A stretch of DNA of 12,513 nt, taken from Spirochaetota bacterium (GTDB lineage Bacteria > Spirochaetota > Spirochaetia > Treponematales > Treponemataceae). This document shows, piece by piece, positions 6,682-12,170 of the stretch; positions within the stretch are counted from its first letter, which is position 1; the number at the start of each line of letters is the position of its first letter. Where the stretch lies: contig JAKPSR010000416.1 in the NCBI GenBank assembly GCA_029571425.1, forward strand, positions 1-12,513. Reading direction: 5' to 3'. Both the position numbers and the translations under genes were made by a program. A model generated the notes under the pieces. It searched no databases. It saw only the letters and a program-made list of their open reading frames with translations, and was not told the DNA's origin.

Positions 6682-7068
6682 ATGAAGATGGAATCCGTAT
6701 TGCTTGCCCTTGCCCTAACCGCCGCCCCATGGGCGGCCGTCGCCCGTTCCCCCGCCGCGAGCGAGCCTGAGCCGATATCGCCCGAGCGGGCTCGCGAGCT
6801 TTTGTCGGCCGGGGCCATCGCCCTGGACGTACGCACCGCCGACGAGTACGCCGACGGGCACCTGCCTGCCGCGGTCCTACTCCCCTACGACGAGATTACG
6901 GCCGCGAGCGCGGCGCGGACGCTGCCTTCGCTCGATACCCCCGCGGTGGTGTATTGCCGATCGGGGCGCCGCTCCGCCATAGCCGTAGCGAGCCTGCGAC
7001 GCCTTGGGTACACGCGGGTGTACGACCTCGGCGGGATCAACCGCTGGCCTTACGAGACCGAACGATAG
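6682..7068 (+). CDS. Exported single-domain rhodanese
   Basis: The 128-residue protein begins with a signal peptide (MKMESVLLAL, hydrophobic core, likely cleavage near AVA-R at 19-22). It is followed by one rhodanese domain from about residue 31. Conserved elements include LDVRTADEYADGHLPAA (48-64) with the CH2-type motif, and the active-site loop CRSGRR (92-97) with Cys92 expected to carry the persulfide. The domain ends with LGGINRWP. Single-domain rhodaneses of this kind act in periplasmic sulfur transfer or redox handling; the acceptor is unknown. The start is set by GGAGG at 6671-6675. It is apparently a single-gene unit and ends only seven bases before the convergent repressor gene. Confidence 0.9.
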   Translation: MKMESVLLALALTAAPWAAVARSPAASEPEPISPERARELLSAGAIALDVRTADEYADGHLPAAVLLPYDEITAASAARTLPSLDTPAVVYCRSGRRSAIAVASLRRLGYTRVYDLGGINRWPYETER

Positions 7069-7073
7069 CCGTC

Positions 7074-7092
7074 GCCTACATCCGGTGTAGGC
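7074..7092. terminator. Hairpin at the rhodanese/repressor convergence point
   Basis: A perfect 7-bp stem pairs GCCTACA (7074-7080) with TGTAGGC (7086-7092) around TCCGG. It lies at the last codons and stop of the repressor gene and six bases after the rhodanese stop. It has no T-tract on either side, so it may be a weak bidirectional terminator or an mRNA 3'-end stabiliser, not a classical terminator. Confidence 0.4.
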
Positions 7093-7714
7093 AGGCGACG
7101 ACCCGTCCCTCGATCGTCACCCCCTCGAGTTCCGGCCCGGCGATGACCCGCGGCGGATAGAGGGGATTCGCGCTTACCAAGGTCACCGTGCCCTTAAGCC
7201 GGTCGACGGCGACGTGCTTGACGAGGAGCTGACCCGAGACGGAAACGACGGAAACGCTGTCCCCCCTTGCGTCGAGCGGGTCGAAGATGACGATGTCGCG
7301 GTCGAAGATAGCCCGCTCGACCATCGAGTCCCCGCGGACGGTGACCGCGCGAAGGGTTTCCGCGCGGAGGCCAGACACGAGCTCGCGTGGCACCGGTATC
7401 GAGCGCGTCTCGGGATAATCGGCGATATCCACCCCTCGGCCGGCGGCGACCTCCTGGTCGACGAATGACACAAGTACCGCCTGGGCCGTCTCATCCCCCG
7501 GTACCGAGACTTCCGCCGATCCCGTTAGGTACCAGTTAAGGTTTACCCGATATACCGAAGCAAGACGCGAAAGAACCTCGCGGCTCGCCTCCCGGGCCCC
7601 AGACTCGATATAGCTCGACAGGGATTGCTGTATCCCGAGCGACTCGGCGAATGCCTTCTGGGAGAGCCCGGTCCGTTCCCGTATGTACCGATATCGTTCC
7701 GCTTGCGTCTTCAC
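7076..7714 (-). CDS. XRE-family repressor with S24 (LexA/cI-like) autoprotease domain
   Basis: The 212-residue protein joins an N-terminal XRE helix-turn-helix (about 8-62; LSQKAFAESLG at 18-28, then recognition helix around QQSLSSYIESG at 29-39) to a C-terminal S24 domain. The catalytic serine is S130 in RGDSM, and the lysine is K166 in LLVKH. An Ala-Gly bond at 91-92 lies where LexA/cI proteins cleave themselves, so RecA-stimulated self-cleavage and induction by DNA damage are plausible. The S-K spacing of 36 is close to the 37 of E. coli LexA. Such regulators are usual in prophages, but no phage genes surround it. The start codon is GTG at 7714, with AAGGGGG just upstream. It is divergent from a DUF72 gene across a compact operator region and probably controls both itself and that gene. 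Confidence 0.9.
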   Translation of the reverse strand: MKTQAERYRYIRERTGLSQKAFAESLGIQQSLSSYIESGAREASREVLSRLASVYRVNLNWYLTGSAEVSVPGDETAQAVLVSFVDQEVAAGRGVDIADYPETRSIPVPRELVSGLRAETLRAVTVRGDSMVERAIFDRDIVIFDPLDARGDSVSVVSVSGQLLVKHVAVDRLKGTVTLVSANPLYPPRVIAGPELEGVTIEGRVVACLHRM

Positions 7715-7723
7715 CGTTCCCCC

Positions 7724-7751
7724 TTGACAATTCGAGAAAATGTCATAGAAT
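7724..7751 (+). promoter_or_regulatory. Promoter toward the DUF72 gene
   Basis: A perfect -35 box TTGACA (7724-7729) and a -10 box TAGAAT (7746-7751, 5 of 6) are separated by 16 bases. The predicted start is near 7758, inside the operator palindrome. The leader to the DUF72 start codon is about 98 bases. The promoter lies within the 5' leader of the oppositely directed repressor transcript. Confidence 0.7.
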
Positions 7752-7778
7752 ATAACACAGTGTTATTTTCCATAACAC
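7752..7778. promoter_or_regulatory. Operator: three copies of half-site ATAACAC/GTGTTAT
   Basis: Three exact 7-base half-sites occur: ATAACAC at 7752-7758, GTGTTAT at 7760-7766 and ATAACAC at 7772-7778. The first two form the perfect palindrome ATAACAC-a-GTGTTAT. The second and third form GTGTTAT-tttcc-ATAACAC. The first and third are exactly 20 bases apart, about two helical turns. They cover the predicted start points of both divergent transcripts. The adjacent XRE/S24 protein is the obvious candidate ligand; this is inference. Confidence 0.75.
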
Positions 7779-7779
7779 C

Positions 7780-7808
7780 AGTATATCAGCTCCGGGGAGA
7801 TACGTAAA
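7780..7808 (-). promoter_or_regulatory. Promoter toward the repressor gene
   Basis: On the minus strand a -35 box TTTACG (complement of 7803-7808, 4 of 6) and a -10 box TATACT (complement of 7780-7785, 5 of 6) are separated by 17 bases. The predicted start is near 7773, within the third half-site, so bound repressor would block its own gene. This promoter points at the DUF72 promoter and the two overlap. Confidence 0.6.
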
Positions 7809-7855
7809 GGGCGCCGATAGAATTCCCCGGTCAAAGGGGCGCCAAGGGGTCTACG

Positions 7856-8641
7856 ATGGGAGAATTACTGATCGGGACGAGTGGGTATGACTATCCGGAA
7901 TGGAGGGGCAGTTTCTATCCCCTGGACCTGAGGCGAGAGGATTTCTTGTCCTTCTACGCGGAGCGCTTTAACGCCCTTGAGCTCAACTTCCCCTATTTCA
8001 GCCAGCCAACCGCCTCGCAACTTTCCGGGATGGTCCGCAAAACCGGCGGTCAGGTGCGCTTCAGCGTCAAGGGAAACCGGCGCTTTACCCACGAAGCCGA
8101 GGCGGGAAGATGGCGCGACGCGGCGCGCGAGTACCGAGATGCCCTCTATCCCCTGGTGAACGAAGGGCTCCTCGCCTCGGTCCTACTCCAATTCCCGGAA
8201 GGGTTTCGATACACGACCGACAATCGGCGATACCTCGCCGAGCTCCTCGGCGAATTCAACGACTATCCGATCGTCGTCGAGTTCCGGCATCGCGAGTGGC
8301 TCAGGCCCCAGGTGTTCGACGGCCTTTCCGCCCGAGGGGTCGGGGTGTGCGCGAGCGATACCCCGCTCTTAAGCGGCGTGCCGGGACTCGTCCCGCGCTT
8401 CACGCGCGTCACCGGGGAGTCGGGTTACGTGCGCCTCCACGGCAGGGACTCGCGAGCCTGGTTCGGCACGGACGACGATTACTTTTACCAGGACGGGGAA
8501 CTCGAGTCCTTCGTCCCCCTGCTTCGATCGATGGCCGATAAGGCGCGGCTCGTGCAGGTGTACTTCAACAACCACGCAAGGGGTGCCGCGGCGCTGAACG
8601 CCCTCAGGATCAAGCTCCTCGCCGAGCCCGTCTGCGCATAA
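7856..8641 (+). CDS. DUF72 (YecE-like) family protein
   Basis: The 261-residue protein matches DUF72 along its length. It has IGTSGYDYPEWRGSFYP near the N-terminus, a FNALELNFPYFSQPTAS segment, RFSVKGNRRFTH, then LLQFPEGF, VVEFRHREW and the C-terminal YVRLHGRD followed by VYFNNHARGAAALNA. Known structures of the family are TIM barrels; the reaction is not established. A link to nucleic-acid binding has been suggested from resemblance to endonuclease IV folds, but that is unproven. ATG 7856 has AAGGGG at 7844-7849, six bases upstream. Its promoter is entangled with that of the divergent XRE/S24 repressor, which suggests the gene is induced when the repressor is removed, perhaps by DNA damage. 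It ends at the hairpin used by convergent tRNA-Pro. Confidence 0.9.
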   Translation: MGELLIGTSGYDYPEWRGSFYPLDLRREDFLSFYAERFNALELNFPYFSQPTASQLSGMVRKTGGQVRFSVKGNRRFTHEAEAGRWRDAAREYRDALYPLVNEGLLASVLLQFPEGFRYTTDNRRYLAELLGEFNDYPIVVEFRHREWLRPQVFDGLSARGVGVCASDTPLLSGVPGLVPRFTRVTGESGYVRLHGRDSRAWFGTDDDYFYQDGELESFVPLLRSMADKARLVQVYFNNHARGAAALNALRIKLLAEPVCA

Positions 8642-8674
8642 AAAAACGCCGCTCGACCTTTCGGCGAACGGCGT
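8641..8674 (-). terminator. Terminator of tRNA-Pro
   Basis: On the minus strand, arms ACGCCG and CGGCGT (8669-8674 pairing with 8646-8651) enclose a partly paired loop. They are followed by a T6 run (complement of 8641-8646). It begins four bases after the tRNA 3' end. It also overlaps the stop codon of the convergent DUF72 gene, where it would form the same hairpin but without a U-tract. Confidence 0.75.
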
Positions 8675-8677
8675 CTC

Positions 8678-8749
8678 TCGGGCAGGGGGGATTTGAACCC
8701 CCGACCTCTTGGTCCCGAACCAAGCGCGCTACCCCTGCGCTACTACCCG
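8678..8749 (-). tRNA. tRNA-Pro (anticodon CGG)
   Basis: A full cloverleaf folds on the minus strand. The acceptor stem is CGGGTAG with CTGCCCG, with one G-U pair and discriminator A. The D stem is GCGC/GCGC with a short seven-base loop. The anticodon stem CTTGG/CCAAG holds the loop TTCGGGA, giving anticodon CGG. The T stem GGGGG/CCCCC encloses TTCAAAT. The gene is 72 bases, slightly short because of the small D loop. The CCA end is not encoded. I could not find a convincing promoter immediately upstream. Confidence 0.95.
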
Positions 8750-8800
8750 GTATGCTGGCGACAGCCGCTCATGTCGAACGACTGTCACCCTCTATGTTAT

Positions 8801-8836
8801 CAGGGTCCGGTTTTTATTGCCGCTTCATGGACCCTG
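8801..8836. repeat. Inverted repeat with 8-bp perfect arms and 20-base spacer
   Basis: CAGGGTCC (8801-8808) and GGACCCTG (8829-8836) are perfect reverse complements, separated by 20 bases that include a T5 run. It lies between the tRNA-Asp terminator and tRNA-Pro. It may be a transcript hairpin or a protein site affecting tRNA-Pro transcription; no known element is recognised. Confidence 0.55.
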
Positions 8837-8844
8837 CTGCGGCC

Positions 8845-8879
8845 AAAAAAGAAGCCCGCCTCTCAGAAAAAGGCGGGCT
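8845..8879 (-). terminator. Terminator of tRNA-Asp
   Basis: On the minus strand a perfect 9-bp stem (AGCCCGCCT, complement of 8871-8879, pairing with 8853-8861) has a nine-base loop. It is followed by TCTTTTTT (complement of 8845-8852). It starts only two bases after the tRNA 3' end, so tRNA-Asp and tRNA-Pro are probably separate transcription units. Confidence 0.85.
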
Positions 8880-8881
8880 AG

Positions 8882-8956
8882 CGGGAGCGACGGGGCTTGA
8901 ACCCGCGATCTCCGGCTTGACAGGCCGGCGCGATAAACCAGCTTCGCTACGCCCCC
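8882..8956 (-). tRNA. tRNA-Asp (anticodon GUC)
   Basis: A standard cloverleaf folds on the minus strand. The acceptor stem is GGGGGCG with CGCTCCC (one G-U pair) and discriminator G, as usual for aspartate. The anticodon stem CCGGC/GCCGG holds the loop CTGTCAA, giving anticodon GTC. The T arm contains GGTTCAAGCC. The gene is 75 bases, and the CCA end is not encoded. It has a strong promoter upstream and its own terminator. Confidence 0.97.
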
Positions 8957-8968
8957 GTGGTGAGAGTG

Positions 8969-8997
8969 ACTATATAGAGGAATCGAAAAAGAGTCAA
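8969..8997 (-). promoter_or_regulatory. Strong promoter of tRNA-Asp
   Basis: On the minus strand TTGACT (complement of 8992-8997) and TATAGT (complement of 8969-8974) are separated by exactly 17 bases. Each matches at 5 of 6 positions. The predicted start is about six bases before the mature tRNA 5' end. Confidence 0.82.
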
Positions 8998-9000
8998 GCG

Positions 9001-9014
9001 GGTATATCGATACC
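9001..9014. repeat. Palindrome between the tRNA-Asp and chaperone-gene promoters
   Basis: GGTAT-atcg-ATACC is a perfect inverted repeat with 5-bp arms. It lies just upstream of the tRNA-Asp -35 box and 16 bases before the -35 box of the divergent plus-strand gene. It could be an operator or a chance palindrome. Confidence 0.35.
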
Positions 9015-9030
9015 AAGGCCCGCCCTCGCG

Positions 9031-9059
9031 TTGACAGAGGGGGGCCATCATGGTATCCT
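9031..9059 (+). promoter_or_regulatory. Promoter of the PpiD-like/MptE-like operon
   Basis: A perfect -35 box TTGACA (9031-9036), a 17-base spacer and a -10 box TATCCT (9054-9059, 4 of 6) precede the PpiD-like gene. The predicted start is near 9066 with a leader of about 34 bases. AAGGA at 9088-9092 is seven bases before ATG 9100 and fixes that start. Confidence 0.65.
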
Positions 9060-9099
9060 GTGCCCCACATTCACGTTTCTTTCTATTAAGGATGTCGTT

Positions 9100-10554
9100 A
9101 TGTCAGTTAAACGAAACCTGCTGTTCGCGGGCGCGGTGTTCATCCTCGTCCTCGCGGTTGTCTCATTCGTCTTCATCCCGGCATGGGGTGGCCAAGCCGG
9201 CCAAGGCGCCATTACCTTCGGGAGTTGGGACGGGAAGCCGATCGAATATGTGCAGGATAGCTTTTTCGTCCGCCAGTTCCAGGCTATCTCCTCCGACTAC
9301 GAGCGCCAGGGCCAGGAGCTGAACCAGTTCACCTATTTCCAGGCGATGCAAACGGCCTTTAACTCGGCCGCGGTCCGGCTTGCCATGCTCGACGCCGTCG
9401 CCGACGCGGACTATCGCGTCCCCCAGTCGGTCATCGACAAGGCCCTGCTCCCCTTCTATCAGGACGAGACGGGGCGCTACTCGAGCAAGCGCTACAACGA
9501 AACCCCCGAGCTTCAGCGCGCGACGAACCGCGCCCTGATGACGGAAGAGCTTACCGCCGCGCGCTACGCCGAGGACGTCTTCGGCAACCAGGGCGGCCTC
9601 TACGGGGCCAAAAGGAGCTCTAAGGAAAACGAGCTCGTCACGCAAATGGCGAGCCGCTCGCGAAGCTTTCACTACGTGAGCTTCCCCGTCTCCGCGTACC
9701 CGGACTCCGAGGTACGCGCCTTCGGCGAGGCGAACGCCGCCCTCTTCGTGAAGCACGACCTCTCGATGATCATCGCCGACGACGAGCCGACCGCCAAGCG
9801 CGCGGCCGCCGCGATCTCCAAGGGAGACACGGGTTTCGCCGACGCGGTCACCGCGTACTCCACGCGCTCGGGCACCGACGCCACGGGCAAGCTTCTCGCA
9901 TCCTACCGCAACGACCTGAACGCCCTCTTCCCCGAGGCGAAGGACCTTGACGCGGTACTCTCCCTCGAGCGGGGCAAGGTGAGCGGAATCCTGAAGACGG
10001 GTTCCCGCTTCGCGATCGTCCGCTGCGACGGCGAGCCGGCGCAGCCCGATTTCTCGTCCCCCTCTACCCTCGCTATCGTCAGGGCGTACCTGATGAAGAA
10101 CGAGCGCGGCAAGGTCGAGGACTACGTCGTCTCGAAGGCGAAGGAATTCGTCGCCAAGGCACGCGGGACCGGGCTCGACGCCGCGGCGGCCGCGGAGGGA
10201 CTGAAGAAATCCACCACCGGCGCCTTCGCGATCAACTACGGCAACTCCCCCCTCTTCGCCCCCCTCCCGGTCGAGACGAGCGCCGAGCTCGCCGACGCCG
10301 TGCGGAACGAGGACTTCTTCAAGACCGCGTTCTCGATCAAGAGCGGCGAGATATCCGACCCGATCCTCCTTGGCTCGAACGTGATGGTGTTGAGCCTCGC
10401 GGAGGAGAAGGCGGCGGAATCCGAGATGGCCCCATACCTGCTCAGCTACTACGCGGGGCAGTGGAACCAACGGTCCTTCACGAGCGCTATCATGAAGAGC
10501 GAGAAGCTTGAGGATAAGTTCATGGAGACCTACCTGAAGAACTTCCTGAACTGA
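9100..10554 (+). CDS. Membrane-anchored periplasmic folding factor, PpiD/SurA-like
   Basis: The 484-residue protein has a short basic start (MSVKRN) and one uncleaved-looking membrane segment (about 7-27). A large periplasmic part follows. The region after the anchor (FGSWDGKPIEYVQDSFFVRQF, split over residues 40-60) resembles the start of the SurA_N/PpiD chaperone domain. A helical, charged section reaches to about 185, then a parvulin-like peptidyl-prolyl isomerase region at about 220-312 (SLERGKVSGILKTGSRFAIVRCDGEP in two adjoining pieces). A partial parvulin-like end lies near the C-terminus (IKSGEISDPILLGSNVMVLSLAEEK, likewise split). The role is probably holding and folding exported or outer-membrane proteins; isomerase activity is uncertain. 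ATG 9100 is chosen for its ribosome site. The longer reading back through both tRNA genes is not real. It forms an operon with the next gene, eight bases on. Confidence 0.82.
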   Translation: MSVKRNLLFAGAVFILVLAVVSFVFIPAWGGQAGQGAITFGSWDGKPIEYVQDSFFVRQFQAISSDYERQGQELNQFTYFQAMQTAFNSAAVRLAMLDAVADADYRVPQSVIDKALLPFYQDETGRYSSKRYNETPELQRATNRALMTEELTAARYAEDVFGNQGGLYGAKRSSKENELVTQMASRSRSFHYVSFPVSAYPDSEVRAFGEANAALFVKHDLSMIIADDEPTAKRAAAAISKGDTGFADAVTAYSTRSGTDATGKLLASYRNDLNALFPEAKDLDAVLSLERGKVSGILKTGSRFAIVRCDGEPAQPDFSSPSTLAIVRAYLMKNERGKVEDYVVSKAKEFVAKARGTGLDAAAAAEGLKKSTTGAFAINYGNSPLFAPLPVETSAELADAVRNEDFFKTAFSIKSGEISDPILLGSNVMVLSLAEEKAAESEMAPYLLSYYAGQWNQRSFTSAIMKSEKLEDKFMETYLKNFLN

Positions 10555-10562
10555 GGGACCCG

Positions 10563-12170
10563 ATGACGCCCCTCGTGGTCGAGACCCCGGGGGGCCTCTC
10601 GGTCTCCTACGGGGGCCGCTCGCTCTACTCCAGCCGGGACCCGGCGAGGACCCCGGAGCGCGCGGCGCGCGAGGCGGATATTCCGCCCGAGACCCTGGTG
10701 GTCTGCGCCTCGCCCCTATTGGGCTATGGGCTCGACACCCTGCTCGCCCGGCTGCCGTCCGGCTCCGCGGTCCTCGCCGTCGAGCGCGACGAGGCCTTGA
10801 TGGCCCTCTCGCTTTCGCGCGCGCCGCGAGAGACACTCGAGCATCCCCGCCTTCGCTACTACCGCTCAGAATCGATCCCCGCGATACTTTCCCTGATCCC
10901 GCGCATGCCCGGCTTCCCGTTTCGCCGCGTTAGGCTCGTGAGCCTGTCGGGCGGTGCCGACCTCCACCGAGACTTTTACGCCGAGCTCGCCGCCCTCGCG
11001 GGGGACCTGCTCTCGCGGCACTGGCGCAACCGGCTCACCCTGATCCGCTTCGGCAGGGGATACGCGCGGAACCTATTCCGAAACCTCGCTCGCCTTCCCG
11101 ACTCGACGCCTCTTCCCCTCGCCTCGGTCGGCAAGCCGATCCTGGTCGCGGGTTCCGGCCCCTCGCTCGAGCGCGCGCTCAGCGAGATCGCGCGCCACCG
11201 CGAGCGGCTGTTCGTCCTCGCCTGCGACACCGCGCTTCCCGTCCTCGCCGCCTCGGGGATTCGCCCAGACGCGGTCGCCGTCGTCGAGTCCCAGTTTTGG
11301 ATCGAGCGCGCCTTCCACGGGCTCGCGCTCTCGCGGATACCGGTGTTCGCCGACCTCACGGCCCGTCCCCGTGCGGTTGCCCGCCTCGGCGGACCCGTAT
11401 CGTACTTCCTCTCGGCGTACGCCGACGCGCGGTACCTGGACCGACTCGCGAACGCAGGCCTCGCGCCGCACGCCATCCCTCCCCTCGGCTCCGTCGGCCT
11501 CGCCGCGGTCCGCCTGGCGCTTGACGTCGCCGCCCCCGGCGAGCCCGTCCTCTGCGTGGGGCTCGACTTCTCGCACCCGATCGAGTCGACGCACGCGCGC
11601 GGCGCGCCCGCCTGCGTCGAGCGCGAGATCGCGGCCGCGAGGCTCGCGCCCATTGGCTTCGCCGACTCGTCTTTCGCCGAGGGTTCGTCCCCGGCGCGCG
11701 GCAAGGACGGACGCGAGGTCCGCACGGACCCGACGCTCTCCGGGTACCGAGACTTATTCGAGGCTGAATTCTCGCGCGTAGGGGGGCTCTTCGATTGCGG
11801 CGAGACGGGATTACCGCTCGGGATACCGAGGGCTAGGATTTCGGAGGTGCTGGCGCGGCAGGCGGCGGGGCGCAGTGCGCTCTACGCGGCGCAAGGCGCG
11901 GCGCAAAGCGCGGCGGAGTGCCCCTCTCGCGAGGCGATAGACCGTTTTATATCGGAAGAACGCGAGCGGCTTATCGCCCTTCGCGCGGCGTTAACCGGCG
12001 AGCGCGCGGCGGGCATCGACGAGGTGCGCGCCGAGCTCGTCGAGCTCGACTACCTCCACCTCCACTTCCCCGACAGCCACCGCGCGAGCGAGGCGACGGG
12101 TGACTTCCTGAACCGGGCGCGAGCCGAGGTCGAGTGGTTCCTGAAGACGCTTACTCTTCTTTCGTCTTGA
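10563..12170 (+). CDS. MptE-like / DUF115 family protein (motility-associated glycosyltransferase-like)
   Basis: The 535-residue cytoplasmic protein carries the DUF115 (6-hydroxymethylpterin pyrophosphokinase MptE-like) core in its middle. It has ILVAGSGPSLERAL (193-206) with a glycine-rich nucleotide loop, LACDTALPVLAASGIRPD (219-236), VVESQ (240-244), LGSVGLAAVRLAL (308-320) and VGLDFSH (332-338). The same core occurs in Maf-type enzymes that glycosylate flagellins with nonulosonic acids, and in spirochaetes such proteins are annotated with motility. The N-terminal 190 residues and the alanine/glutamate-rich C-terminal 110 residues are less conserved. GAGGG at 10553-10557, overlapping the previous stop, precedes ATG. 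The function is uncertain: a sugar or pyrophosphate transfer in flagellin or cell-surface glycosylation is the leading guess. The last 20 bases overlap the 3' end of convergent lepA. Confidence 0.8.
   Translation: MTPLVVETPGGLSVSYGGRSLYSSRDPARTPERAAREADIPPETLVVCASPLLGYGLDTLLARLPSGSAVLAVERDEALMALSLSRAPRETLEHPRLRYYRSESIPAILSLIPRMPGFPFRRVRLVSLSGGADLHRDFYAELAALAGDLLSRHWRNRLTLIRFGRGYARNLFRNLARLPDSTPLPLASVGKPILVAGSGPSLERALSEIARHRERLFVLACDTALPVLAASGIRPDAVAVVESQFWIERAFHGLALSRIPVFADLTARPRAVARLGGPVSYFLSAYADARYLDRLANAGLAPHAIPPLGSVGLAAVRLALDVAAPGEPVLCVGLDFSHPIESTHARGAPACVEREIAAARLAPIGFADSSFAEGSSPARGKDGREVRTDPTLSGYRDLFEAEFSRVGGLFDCGETGLPLGIPRARISEVLARQAAGRSALYAAQGAAQSAAECPSREAIDRFISEERERLIALRAALTGERAAGIDEVRAELVELDYLHLHFPDSHRASEATGDFLNRARAEVEWFLKTLTLLSS

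Noticed and set aside
7076..7855. Prophage remnant suggested by the cI-like repressor
   Set aside because: No integrase, Cro-like, structural or lysis gene is seen on either side, and flanking genes are ordinary chromosomal ones. An isolated S24 regulator is a simpler reading.
8752..9099. N-terminal extension of the PpiD-like gene to 8752
   Set aside because: The extension would run antisense through tRNA-Asp, its terminator and its promoter. ATG 9100 has a well-placed AAGGA and gives the normal short basic N-terminus plus membrane anchor.
9163..10836. A 557-codon minus-strand open frame
   Set aside because: It is antisense to the PpiD-like gene and the start of the MptE-like gene. It is low-complexity in R, G, A and V, has no recognisable motif, and the plus-strand genes have clear domains and ribosome sites.
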